Below, piece after piece: positions 44,975 to 56,263 of a DNA stretch of 64,000 bases. The first letter of the stretch is position 1. Each line of letters opens with the position of its first letter. The notes beneath the pieces are model-generated. The model had not been told where the DNA came from. It worked only from the letters and a program-made list of their open reading frames with translations, and made no database searches. Origin of the DNA: Eucommia ulmoides (taxonomy: Eukaryota; Streptophyta; Magnoliopsida; Garryales; Eucommiaceae). Location of the stretch: positions 8,469,614 to 8,533,613 of the forward strand of contig CM028328.1 in the NCBI GenBank assembly GCA_016647705.1, given 5' to 3'. The position numbers and the translations under genes were made by a program.

Positions 44975-45971
44975 AAGGCTAGTCATGCGAGATGTGAAAA
45001 TATGTTGTTACTTGTCAGGCGAGTCCTGCAGGGTGGATATATTATATATATTATTACCTGTCAGGCAAGTCATGTAGGGTGGATATATTATATATGTTAT
45101 ATCTCTGTTGTTACCTATCAGGCAAGTCCTGCAGAGTGGATATATTATATATGTTATATCTCTGTTGTTACCTGTCAGACAAGTCCTGTAAGGTGGATAT
45201 CTATATAATAAATCAACTCATTTACATTCACAGCCGTTAGATGTCTCTAGATATTCGTAGTCGTTATATCAAAAATCATTTCAAAAGTGAGTTTGAAAAT
45301 ATCCTACTGTAGCTATAGTAACTTCTTGGGCGGGAAACATTTAAGGCCCTTGGATCTAACATCCGACGGTCCAGATCAAACAACCATTTGATTTCTTTTT
45401 TTGGAACTAATACCAGTTCCTTCTCATTCTCTCTCTCACTGTCACGTTCTTGCTTATCTCTATCGCTCTTCTCTCTCACTCACACTCCGTCGCCGTTGCC
45501 GCTACAACTAGAGCACTATGGTGCCCTCGTCGTCTCTCTAGCCCTCACCATCGCCATCGCCATCTCCATTGCCAGATCCTCAATGCTCCCAACCGATATC
45601 GATCGATCGGTCCTCTTCGCTCAACCTTCGATCAATTACCATCGCCGTCGTCGCCATCACCAACGCTCTCTTCTCCACCCGTCAATCGAACTCACCGCCG
45701 GCCAGGTAGCTTCGATTCCTCGCCACCTGTCTCTACTCTTTCCATCTTCAAGGTTCGACGGCGTCCTCACCTCCAAAACACAACGGTGGTTTGAATCCAA
45801 GTTTTCTTTCTTCATCTCTCTTCACTGATCTGTTGAGTGCGTTTATTTCAATTTTGATTTGGTTTTTTCTGAATTAATTTTTGTTCATCTCATTTGATTT
45901 TCTATTCTAGATTTAGGTTTTCTTTGACTGTTTTTTTTTTTTTTTTTGCGATTTTTCTCTTACAATTTCAG

Positions 45972-46247
45972 ATTCTCTAATTGATGCTTGGACGACGACT
46001 CCTGGAGCTGTAGCAATGTTGTTTCCTAATTATCAAACCCCTTTTCAGGTATGTTTAACTAACCTCAACCTTAATTTCCGATTCAGTCTTCTCATGGTGA
46101 AATCCATTTCTCTTTTCATTTTCCAAAACTAGTCTACTCCCATGTTCTCTTTGATGGTGTTTGTTTAGTGTTTATTTAGATGGCGTTTGTTTAGTGTTTC
46201 AATTCTTAGAAAACTTGGAACAGGAATTCCAATGGGACTCTATGAAG
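45972..46247 (+). pseudogene. Possible captured host exons inside the Helitron
   Basis: A segment 45,972-46,048 lies between an acceptor (TACAATTTCAG) and a donor (CAG then GTATGTTT) and is open in one frame (SLIDAWTTTPGAVAMLFPNY, ending QTPFQ). A second segment, 46,224-46,247, between GGAACAG and GTACGC, continues that frame as EFQWDSMK. C/T-rich leader-like sequence lies upstream (45,420-45,800). I do not recognise the protein; the segment pair could also be chance. Confidence 0.35.
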
Positions 46248-47390
46248 GTACGCATCATGCTAGTTTACATGAATTTCTTTTGACATTACTTTGCATTTTC
46301 AAGTGGCTAATGAGATAGGTGAATTTGCATTAGTAAGCTATGAGTTTGTTTAAATCACTGGATTGGTATGATTAAACAATTTATGGAGCACAATTACCCA
46401 AGCAAGTCTTACCCAAGTGTTAGTTACACAAGCGCATTGGTATGATTAAACAATTTTAGGAGCACAATTAATTGCCAAATGGAATCTAAGAAGAATTTCA
46501 AAGAAAACAGGCATAAAGTTATATAGGTGGTGTTTGTTGGTGTTTTTGTTCAAAGTTAGATTTCTATTTTTGTTCTATGTGTGTTCCCAAATTTCTGTTC
46601 CCAGATTTTGGTGTCTGGTCTTATATTTATGTATTTTTGGTCCTAAATTTCTAACTAGATTTCTAATGAGTCGGCTATGTAATGTGGATCGAGAGCAATA
46701 AGTATATCTCAACCATGTTTGTCTTAGGATATGAAATAATGATTATTATTAGTTTAACCCGTATTTTCTATTTTATGATTTTGTTTTTTGGATTGTTTGT
46801 TATAGATTTAATTAGTTTTTTGTTTTATAATTATTTTATTTTTCGATTACTTATTTTCTATGTAGTATTATTTTATTTTATTTTATTGATCCAAGTTTTT
46901 TTTTTCTTTTCGCATTTACAGGTTTAAATAAAAGAAGTTAAAGTGGAATTTCATTGGCCAATATAAAACTGGGATCATAGAGAAAGTAATGCAAGTTTCT
47001 TATTTATTTTAAATTGCAAAGTTTTTTTATTCTATTTTTATTTGTTTGATTTTTTTTTTTTTTTTAAATTTTAGTCCTTTCCCAAGGAACGATGTCTTGA
47101 TATTTGAATTATTAATTATTTAATTGTATATGCGAAATGTAGCATTGAATAAATGAGATTTGAATAGGTAGTGAACATTTTTTGCATTGATTTATTTCAG
47201 TTTAACTTATGCTTAATGGTGGTATTATATGAATAGTTGAATATCTATGTTATTGAATTTTGATTGTGTTGTATTTGTAATATACATTAGTAATTGGTGA
47301 TGATATTTAAATGTTAATTATTATTAATATTTTAATACAATAAGTGCAGAATATTGTGTAAATAGAAGAAATTATGTTAATTTTTTTATG

Positions 47391-47410
47391 CCCGTGCCTT
47401 CAGGCACGGG
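47391..47410 (+). terminator. Helitron 3' terminal hairpin
   Basis: Perfect 8-bp GC-rich stem with a TTCA loop, 7 nt before the terminal TTAG. In Helitrons this hairpin is thought to mark the end of rolling-circle transfer. Confidence 0.8.
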
Positions 47411-47462
47411 TTATATATTAGTATTATATATGTTGTTACCCGTCAGGCAAATCCTATAGGAT

Positions 47463-47515
<53 letters not shown>

Positions 47516-47600
47516 CCTGTCAGACAAGTCCTGCAGGGTGAATATATTATATATGTTGTTACCTGTTAGGCAAGTCTTACATGGTAGATATGATAACTCT

Positions 47601-48634
47601 CGATCATGAGGTAAAACGATCTTATAGTTGGTAAGGAAGTATGTTATTTTATTATATACAAGTAAGTTGACTAGTTAACTTAAATTTGATTGTCCTGTTA
47701 TGATGATATTTTTGTTGAGATTTGGATACGGCTCAGTGTGGCTACATTTTATTGGAAAATGAATTTGAAAAATAATACTTGATCCATAAAATATTTTACA
47801 TTATGAAGATAGTACACCAATAAAAATAATTCAAATATGCATTGGTCTACTACTAGCGTCGGTAGAGTCGGAGTGTGGAATCGTAATAAGACTAGTGAGA
47901 GCCAATTGTTACATGAGAATGTTAACTTGAATTTTTAAGCTTAATTGATGTGGTAGAAATGTGATTGAGGGACTTATGTAATATTTGTTTTGTGTATATA
48001 GTTTACATGAATACTGAATTCAGTAATGAACCCGATATGTTACGTGGCTTTGGAGACGTAATTATATGATTTGAAAAGTATTTCATTTTTATAGTTTGAC
48101 ACGTATTTAGGTGTTTGAAACGTATTTAATAGGTTGAAGTATATTTATGTGGTTGTGAAATATTTCGTGTTTCCAGATGTGTTTATGTGGTTTAAGATGT
48201 ATTTATATATTTCGAGATATATTTACGAGATTGACACGTAGTTATATAATTCATATGTATTTATGTGTTTCGATACATATTTATGTGGTTAAGACGTGTT
48301 TATATATTTCGATACGTAGTGATGCGGTTGAGAAGTGTTTATATATTTTGACACGTAATTATGTGTTTGAGACATATTTATGTGCATGAATAGTATTTAT
48401 ATGTTTTAGACCTATTGTGAAAAATTTATTATTAGAAATTTGGATTGTGTTGATATTTATGAAAATTTACGAGATTATTGAAATTTTAATATGGACATTG
48501 TGATTGATTATTTTAGTCTCACGGGACAGTCCACAAGGAATTGGGCTATCTATTGGATAAAATGTTGGTTGCAATATGTTGGTTTAAATGTTGGATAAAA
48601 TTGATAAATGTTAATTATGGGATACGACAGTAAA
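47601..48634 (+). mobile_element. Diverged LTR-like sequence related to the 2.6-kb family
   Basis: Order of words parallels the 2.6-kb LTR: a GATCATGAGG word, ACTTGATCCATAAAATATTTT, AGATAGTACACC and GCGTCGGTAGAGTCGG, each in degraded form. There is no coding region. From about 48,075 it becomes a short-unit repeat. Confidence 0.4.
48075..48415 (+). repeat. Degenerate minisatellite, unit about 20-22 bp
   Basis: About 14 to 16 imperfect copies resembling TTTGACACGTATTTATGTGG, such as TTTCGATACATATTTATGTG and TTTCGATACGTAGTGATGCG. The frame at 48,177-48,389 only reads this repeat. Confidence 0.75.
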
Positions 48635-49971
48635 TGTCACAACCCGTCCCGGAACCCGTCATTCCGAGGCTGGCGTGACTACAACATGACATCACCAATG
48701 CCCAAACAACCAAATGAAAGACAATATCTTCCTACATATAATACAAACATTTAAAGGGGGGACACACCCATCCCAAATTTATTCTAACAAACAGTATTCA
48801 TCCATGAACCTTTTATAGGTTCGTCTTGGACAGCTACCTTCAAACACCCATATGACTCCATCACGCAGCTCTACCTAGTGCCAGTAGGGGACCGACTCCT
48901 AGCCGTTGTACCTGCGAATGTACTGCCTTCTTAGTAAAGCATTTCGAAAATATTATTACTTTCTAAATATTTCCACAATCTAGTATGGATTAAGCACAAG
49001 TATATAAGCAATGACAATAAAGCAATATAGATAAGTTCCATCTAGCATAAAGTCCTACCAATCATCATACTAAATAATATCAAACCAACCAATATACGTA
49101 AAACACCACATTTTAAGCACCAATCTCGAACACACACCTCCAACATACCCACACTGGCCAGCCCTAGTGATCGTTTTAATCTCACGATCGGGAGTTGCAA
49201 CGGTACCGTAACATTCATAGGAATGCCTTCCTATAAAATATCCACACCCCTTTTTGGGGAGAAATATAATCCACACCCTTTACGGAGAGAAATATAATCC
49301 ACACCCCTTACGGGGAGAAATATAATCCACACCCCATACGGGGAGAAATATAATCCACACCCCATATGGGGAGAACAACCATGGCATCGTAAAAAACAAA
49401 TACAGCCTCATCAAAACACAACTCAATAAATATCATCTACTCAACATTGTCAAATCACCACACCTACCACATTTCTACAAAACCCGCTTTTAAATTCGAC
49501 AATCATATTTTGCACTTCCTTTTAAAGAAACATCCGATTTTATCAAAACCATTTTTCCTTCCTTTATTTTTAGAAAATCAGGCATTTTGAGGAAAATAGA
49601 TATTTCTTATTCTTTTTTTAAAACCACCGTCTAATTTCACCAAATCTAGGGGAATTCATTTCCAGCTTCTTTTTCGAAATTTATCGAAGTCCAGTTACCA
49701 ATTCACTTAAATCCTGCTTGATCCATATCATTTATAAATTTATACAGTTTAGGTAATCATAATTTTCATCTCATATATATATAGAAAATAGTTTGGTAAG
49801 AAAACAGTACACTCACCTTGATCCTCATTTTGCACAACTGACACTGCCCGCATTCTATCTGGATGCCAGTGCCTGCGAACCTGTTTCTGAAACGTTCGGC
49901 GACCACGAGATGGGTTTTGGATTTCCCCGGGGTGGTTTCTGCAATTTCTCCTCTTTTCCTTTTTCTTTTCT

Positions 49972-50003
<32 letters not shown>

Positions 50004-51146
50004 CCTGTTTTGCGTTACTGTTTTCTGGTTCCCTACCAAGCTGCCGCCGATGAGGTCTTGCCGTCGATCATGCCTCACCGTCCCACCAACCGAACACCCG
50101 CACCACCGGACAACTGAATCCACATACACACACACACACCCCGTTGCAGCACACTGCCGGCCGACGACAGCACAGTACCGACGATACACCCACACCATAC
50201 ACACTCAGTCCATGATCACCCCCACACACGCGTCTGATCACTCCGCCGACAAACTGGATGGACCGACCGAACGCCCACCTCACCAACCGGATGAACTCTC
50301 CATCGGCCGAACCTCTCTTTCTCCTACCCAACTCCGGCGACCTTACCCACGACGATCACTCCCATCGGATGAGCAGAGCACCTCGACGACTGAAATAATC
50401 ATGAACATACATACGCACACACACTTGCATCTGAACGGCTGACCGAATGCTCACCGCCGACGAACCATCCTCGGACCGCCGGACCAACCTTTCTCTCTCC
50501 TCTGTTTTTTTTTTTTTTTTTGATTCCTGGTTCAGCCGACCCCTCCCTTTCCGTCGACCACCGCATGCCCATGCACGCCCACAACCCTGTAACCGAACAC
50601 CCTGCCTCGCCGGCGATTACTTTCCAAACCCCAAACTCCGGCCGGCTCTCTCTCTCTCTCTCTCTAGATTTCGGATTTTCAGATTTTCGGATTTTTTTTT
50701 TATCATGGGATTTCGTTTTTCGATCATCACCGGTGCATAAAATTAGTGGATTCGAGTTTTCTAAGCGTTCCACGTCGTTCCTCTTATTTGATTCCTTGCC
50801 GGCCATGTGTTCCGTCCGTCCGTCGGCGTGTGGGTGTGTATAAATGATAAATAAAACATTTTCCATTAATTGCTCTTTCCTCTCCCCAATTTCCTTTAAA
50901 CCTTGATTTTAATCCTTTTCAACTTTTTAAAAGTTCTTAAGATTCTCAATTTCACCCCCTGAAAGTTTCATTTAAATGTTAAATGTCAATTTACCTCCCT
51001 AAATTGGGATTTACTGTTTCTATATTTTCAATTTGACCCCTAAACTTTTTATTTGAATTTTTAATTGTCCTAGTTTCACCCTGAATTTTCACCATTACTT
51101 TAAAATACTACTGAAATGACGTACCTGCTACGATTGAGGTCTTACA
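48635..51146 (-). mobile_element. 3' LTR, copy 2 of the 2.6-kb family (2512 bp)
   Basis: Minus sense TGTAAGACCTCAATCGTAGC to GGGACGGGTTGTGACA. Directly upstream in minus sense are TTTTAGGAGGGAAGAGT, a polypurine tract, and an integrase C-terminus, so this is the 3' LTR of an element extending to the right. It is about 130 bp shorter than the two solo copies. Its minisatellite at 49,235-49,380 differs from theirs. Confidence 0.85.
49235..49380 (-). repeat. Hairpin minisatellite in LTR copy 2
   Basis: Five units of about 28 bp, AATATAATCCACACCCC plus TTACGGGGAGA or variants. Each can form a CCCC-NNNN-GGGG hairpin, with variants such as CCCCATACGGGG and CCCCATATGGGG. Confidence 0.85.
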
Positions 51147-51510
51147 ACTCTTCCCTCCTAAAAGAAATTTCATCCCGAAATTTTATTACCTTAGTCGATT
51201 AAATGCGGGTATCTGTTCCTCGTCTCATATTCTCGTTCTTATGTCGCATCTTCTACTGCATGATTGTGCCATAACACCTTGACTAACATAATCGTGTTCA
51301 TTTGCACACCTGATCAATTCATTAGAAGAGTATGGCACATATTTCCAGAATATCGATTCATTGAGGTTATCGTGTAGTCGAGATAATTCTGGCGGTAACA
51401 TAAGTTCATACGCTGTCGTGCCCACTTGATCTAAAATTCCATATGGTCCGATGTACCTTGGACCTAACTTCCCTTCCTTCCTGCACTTCGTTAATTTTCG
51501 CCGAGCTACT
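51147..51510 (-). pseudogene. Chromovirus-type integrase C-terminus and polypurine tract
   Basis: Minus strand, from about 51,510: KEGKLGPRYIGPYGILDQVG, then TAYELMLPPELSRLHDNLNE and FWKYVP, the C-terminal integrase region before the 3' LTR in Ty3/gypsy chromoviruses. A frame change near 51,425 separates the two pieces. It ends with sequence corresponding to NFGMKFLLGG, just before the LTR. Confidence 0.8.
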
Positions 51511-53748
51511 AATACGTCAAAGTCGCATCACAAAGTTATACTTGTCTCATGTGATTCTAGAACAACTGTTTCCTATAAATAGTCTTAATATCACAAATAG
51601 TCCAAAATTTATAACCACCAACTTTTTCATCAAATCATAATCATCCAACCAACAAGGTGTACTTGGTCGGTTATACTTAACACAAATCCCCCACTGTCGA
51701 AGAATCTCATGTTCCTAATTGCTTCCACTGCACTACTCTGATAATATCAAGATTAGTAACAACACTATCTGCTGAAAATATTTCTACTTCATTCCGTCAT
51801 AACCAATACTTATCCATTTCATCCGATATTTTCTAGTCGTCCATTGCAATAATATTTTCCATTCTGCACCTAACCTAACTATAATCGTCACCAATCTCAT
51901 AAACACAGATTACTCAATTGTCAGTAACCCCGATACCTACCTCAATTCTCTAATGCTCATATTGATATCTTCCATAATACCTAAATATCACCAACCCACA
52001 TAACTACAACACAAATATTTCAAACAACTAATCTATAAGAATTCCTTTCATGCCTCCACATTTTATCAAGTCCCTGACCTGGTCACGTGCTTCAAGTTTG
52101 TTTCCACCTGCCTAACATGCTTCAAACATATATTCATGTATATATATACGATTCAAAGGACATAGGTACGCCCCAGTCACAACAAAATCGATACATTCTA
52201 ATAGTTACTAGCTACTAACTGTAAAATATTATATCATGTGCACATATCATCTCAAGAATATTTTAAATTCTCCTTGTCCCGTAACATCTCAATAACTTCT
52301 AGTTTCCAGTAAAAGTAAGTAGTCACATCAGCTATTCTAAATCCCGCAGAAGTTTCGTTTCCCTACCTCAGTTCAATTTATCAAATCGGAATCCTGTATC
52401 TTTTTCATACAACACTTTATGCGATGCCACCATGAATAATGACAAGATAATTATTAGCATAACAGATTTTATTAACATTGCACAATCATCCCCCTTACCA
52501 GAAACTGCCACGACACAATCGCTCAACCTATCTTCTAACACCTAAATCGTATTTACAAGGTATCAACTTTCACTTGGGCAATTAAAGGAGTATGATTTTT
52601 TTTTTTTTTTTTTTTATTTTATTTTTTTATAACCCTCATGTCCAAATAACTATCAAACTCTTGACATTACAGTTTCCCCTCATGGGTTGTTCATATACTG
52701 ACGACTTATTTCACTTTGATAACAATTATTATTCAAATCACCATGCGGCGATGACACCTATGATTTCAGAATTTCAGTTTCAAGATTTCGAATAACCAGT
52801 TAATAAAATTCCTAGAATTAGTAATCCTTATCCCTTTTAATTAATTAATTTTATTTATTTATTTATTATTATTTATTTTTTTTAAGATCTCATCTGTAAA
52901 TTGGCTTACCAATCTTACACATTTGAATTCAAATTCCCAAACTTCATTGTCTCTGCAGACACGCCGATCAGCTCTATAATCAATTTCCACTGCCTCACTA
53001 AATCTTCTTAGCTGGATATCTGACCTTTACATGTCTACACTACGATAAAAATCAATACCGAACAACATTACCATCTGACCAACTGCCCACTAAACTTAAA
53101 AGGCCTTAACTTACCCATAAGTTAATATAAACAATCAACTTACCAATTTTTGACCCGAAATATTTGCTATAGTCAGCACTGTGACCATCATCATTCTCTT
53201 CTATTCTTATCGTTTCCAATTAGACATCTACTTCTGCGCTTCTACCCTACAATCGCTAAATGTCAACTTCATACCTACCAGCTCCATTGCAGTGGTCACC
53301 CGACCGATTACCTGATAGACTTACAAAGATCTCTATTCAACATTAATATGTGCAACCCCGCCTTTTTTTCGACTTAAAGCACAAATCCCATCATACAGGA
53401 GATGTTACTAAACGTTAGAGCGAATACAATCTCTACTAGTTCCATAAAATTTCGAATTCCGGTCACATGTTCTCGGCCTTCTCCATATTCCGTCAATTCA
53501 CCCACCTTGGCTTCCTTTGGATTCACTTGAATGCTATGCCTTAAGAGTACTAGTCATATTTACTGCACTAGTCACCGTCTTAATAACCCATTCTAGTTTT
53601 TACGTTACGAACACTAGATCCTTATGGAAACACATACCAGATTTACCTAAATCATTAGTTGATATTCTAATTTATTGTGATGACTTCTTCTTTCATTAAA
53701 ATTTCTTAAACTGCAAACAAACTTACTCCAATCCCCCAATATCCAACG

Positions 53749-53749
<1 letters not shown>
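51511..53749. other. Unassigned; probably decayed interior of the chromovirus copy
   Basis: AT-rich, relatively C-rich on the plus strand. No protein domain or element end was found on either strand. It should contain integrase, RNase H and reverse transcriptase if it is the interior of the element ending at 48,635, but those would have to be badly decayed. Confidence 0.3.

Positions 53750-53844
<95 letters not shown>
53750..53844. repeat. (TTA)n microsatellite, about 31 units
   Basis: Uninterrupted TTA repeat of about 95 bp. The minus-strand frame through it is a polyasparagine artefact. It marks the join between the decayed chromovirus and the Athila element. Confidence 0.9.
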
Positions 53845-53939
53845 TTTTCCACCCAAGATTATTTAATTTCAACAAAATAGAATCCATCATTGAGTTAAAT
53901 TAATTCGCTCATTTTTCCTATTACATAACAATCATCTTT

Positions 53940-55060
53940 AAAGTCCCAAGACTATAATTTCAAATCTCAATGAGAGTTTCACTAGCATAATAGATCACAT
54001 GTGGTAACCTTTTCAAACGTTGGCTCAAAACAACACCTATAGCATAATCAGATGCATCACACATGATTTCAAAATGGAGGATCTAATTAGGAGGTTGAAT
54101 GATCGGACTAGAGGTTAACAAGTGTTTTAGTTTCTCAAATGTTTGAAAACATGAATCATTAAAGATAAAAGGGGTTTCTTTTGCAATCAAACTACACAAA
54201 GGTCGAGAAATCTTATTAAAATCTTTGATGAACATGCGATAACCCAGCATGACCTAAAAATGAACGAATTTCTTTCACTGTTCGTGCAGGTGCCAGATTA
54301 GAAATTAAGTCAACTTTTGCTTTATTAACCTCAATTCCATTTTCTGAAATAACATGACCTAGAACAATTCATTTCTTAACCATGAAATGATATTTTTTTC
54401 CAATTTAACACAAGATTTGTCTTTTTGCATCTAATTAACATTAATTTCAAATGGTGCAGACATTCATCAAAACTAGAACCAAACACAGAAAAATCATCCA
54501 TGAAAATTTCTAGAAAACGCTCTACCATATTAGAGAAAGTACTCATCATGCATCGTTGAAAAGTATCTAGAGCATTACATAAGCCAAAGGGCATACGTCG
54601 GTAGACGAAGGTTCCAAATGGACAAGTGAAAGTAGTTTTTTCTTGGTCTTCAGGGGCAATAGAAATAGGGTTATAACTGGAATAACTATCAAGAAAGTAG
54701 TAGTAGGAATGACCTGCCAATCTCTCAAGCCTTTGATTAATGGAGGAAAGTGGAAAGTGGTATTTTCTGGTGACAGCATTCAGTTTCCTGTAGTCAATAC
54801 AAACACGCCACCCAATTTGCACCCAGGTTAATCGTTTTTTACTACTGATATGTCAGATTTCTTAGGAACTATTGGAACAGGGCTAACCCATAAACTATTA
54901 GAAATAGGGTAAATGATATCAACATCTAAAAGTTTAATCAATTCAGCTCTAACAACCTCTTTTATGTTTGGATTTTATCGTCTTTGGAATTCACGACTAT
55001 GTCTGGCATTATCTTCCAAATGAATTCTACGCATGCACACTGATGGCATGGACTAATACC
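53940..55060 (-). pseudogene. Athila reverse transcriptase and RNase H remnant
   Basis: Minus-strand translation gives KEVVRAELIKLLDVDIIYPI, WRVCIDYRKLN, TTFTCPFGTFVYRRMPFGLC, FLEIFMDDFSVFGSSFDECL and later CDASDYAIGVVLSQRL, LPHVIYYASETL. The YxDD box is present as FMDD, the form expected in Athila. A stop follows near 55,000 and frames change near 54,822 and 54,376, so the protein is dead. RNase H starts well after the polymerase, as expected. Confidence 0.85.
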
Positions 55061-55106
55061 CTATGACTACTTTATGATCTTTGAGGACATTAATCAACTT
55101 ATCTTC

Positions 55107-55840
55107 CTATTCATTATCTAAGTTAGATGCTATGATAACAGGCGAGGTTTCTAATAGTCCTAAGAATACATACTTCAAGGTATTGGGTAAGGGCTTAAGA
55201 TCCAACAGTGGTGACTCAGAATTTGAATGGATAGACTCAGTGGGTGTAATATGTTTGATTTTGGCTTTCCATTCATCAGTATCCATTGATGGTATAGATT
55301 TTAACAATGAATTTACATCACTAATTGAACTTTCAACATCTATGTTCACGTCAAACCGTGTTAAACATTTTTTAAAAGGGTCATCTCCATTTATTTGCAA
55401 GAAGAAATCATGGCTAGCAGTCTTAATCATATTCACTTCACACAAATCATTCAGTTCCACATATTTATTAGCAACATTAAATACATTCAATTCAACAGTC
55501 ATATTTCTAAATGATAACTTCAAGACACCATTACGACAATTGATGATTGCATTAGAAGTAGCTAAGAATAGTCTACCCAGCATTATAGGAATTTGAGTAT
55601 TCAAATTTTCAACAGGTTGGGTATCAAGGCCAACGAAATCCATGGGAAAATAGAATTTATCAACCTTAATTAAAACATCTTCTATGACACATCTCGGAAC
55701 TTTCACAGACCTATCAACTAATTGGAGTGTTGTAGATGTGGGTTTCAACTCTCCTCAATCGAGTTGCTCATAAATCGAATATGGTAACAAATTCACACTC
55801 GCACCCACATCAAGTAAAGCTCGACTAATATCTTGATCGC
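55107..55840 (-). pseudogene. Athila aspartic protease region
   Basis: Minus strand from about 55,840: ALLDVGASVNLLPYSIYEQL, a stop, then VPRCVIEDVLIKVDKFYFP and IPIMLGRLFLATSNAIINCR. DVGAS takes the place of the usual D-T/S-G, but Athila elements often have D-L-GAS here, so this may not be a loss of function. The stop after EQLD is a true break. Confidence 0.8.
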
Positions 55841-56263
55841 CAATTACACAAGATATTGTTGGACAACCAGGCTCTTTGTATTTGACAAAAGTTTTGTGCT
55901 AGATTATGGATCTTACCTGTTCAATCAAGAATGCCTTTTTTGGAACATTGGTTTTTCTTTTCATAGTACAAATATCTTTCAAGAATTTTATATAGACAGA
56001 CACCTGTTTTATAGCATCAAGGAAGAGGATGTTAATGCAAACTTGCTTAAACACCTCTAAAATATCACTATATTGTGTATCTTTCTCTTTTGGAATAAGT
56101 CTTTGTGGAAATGGAGTTATTGGAAGGTAAGGCAATAATTGATTTTCAATTGAGTCTTTGGATTCAGAATTTTCAGGTTGGCTCTTAGAGTTCTATTTCT
56201 CAAGTTCAGGTTTCCTGACCTAAGAGTAGTAATGGATTTAACTTCCTCATTAGGGTTCGATGA
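55841..56263 (-). pseudogene. Athila gag-protease linker region
   Basis: Minus-strand PFPQRLIPKEKDTQYSDILE, VFKQVCINILFLDAIKQV and YIKFLKDI match the conserved segment before the protease in Athila polyproteins. The frame is interrupted on both sides. Confidence 0.7.

Larger units (their letters stand above)
45200..47421 (+). mobile_element. Helitron, non-autonomous, 2222 bp
   Basis: The 5' end is TCTATATAATAAATC and the 3' end is a 20-bp hairpin region (47,391-47,410, CCCGTGCC, loop TTCA, GGCACGGG), 7 nt, then TTAG at 47,418-47,421 (consensus CTRR). It sits between A (45,199) and T (47,422) with no target duplication, as Helitrons do. The neighbouring minisatellite unit GGTGGATATATTATATATG is exactly what results when the element is removed (GGTGGATA joined to TATTATATATG). 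No Rep/helicase ORF is visible, so it depends on another element. Its left third is C/T-rich like a plant gene's 5' region, and it contains splice-bounded segments that may be captured exons. Confidence 0.88.
44975..47600 (+). repeat. Minisatellite of about 45-60 bp units, split by a Helitron
   Basis: Units such as TTACCTGTCAGGCAAGTCC, then TGCAGGGTGGATATATTATA and TATGTTG occur about four times at 44,975-45,199 and about three times at 47,422-47,600. Each contains CAGG-N-CCTG inverted words. The array is followed by CGATCATGAGGTAAAACGATC, a diverged form of a word that follows the minisatellites of the 2.6-kb LTR family, so this is probably a distant relative of that LTR. Confidence 0.75.

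Noticed and set aside
45388-45828. 146-codon frame rich in Ser, Leu and Arg inside the Helitron
   Set aside because: Composition follows the C/T-rich leader-like DNA; no domain recognised and a second overlapping frame is equally open.
48635-48660. CACTA or MULE end at TGTCACAACCCGTCCC
   Set aside because: The three copies have TG...CA ends, 5-bp duplications and, in one case, a polypurine tract and integrase beside them, so they are LTRs.
49230-49390. CRISPR-like appearance of 28-bp repeats
   Set aside because: Units are contiguous without unique spacers, in a plant LTR; it is a minisatellite.
50399-50866. 155-codon minus-strand frame and overlapping plus-strand frames
   Set aside because: Lie in LTR copy 2; GC-rich part of the LTR opens several frames at once, none with a domain.
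53647-53856. Frame encoding a long polyasparagine tract
   Set aside because: It only reads the (TTA)n microsatellite in reverse.
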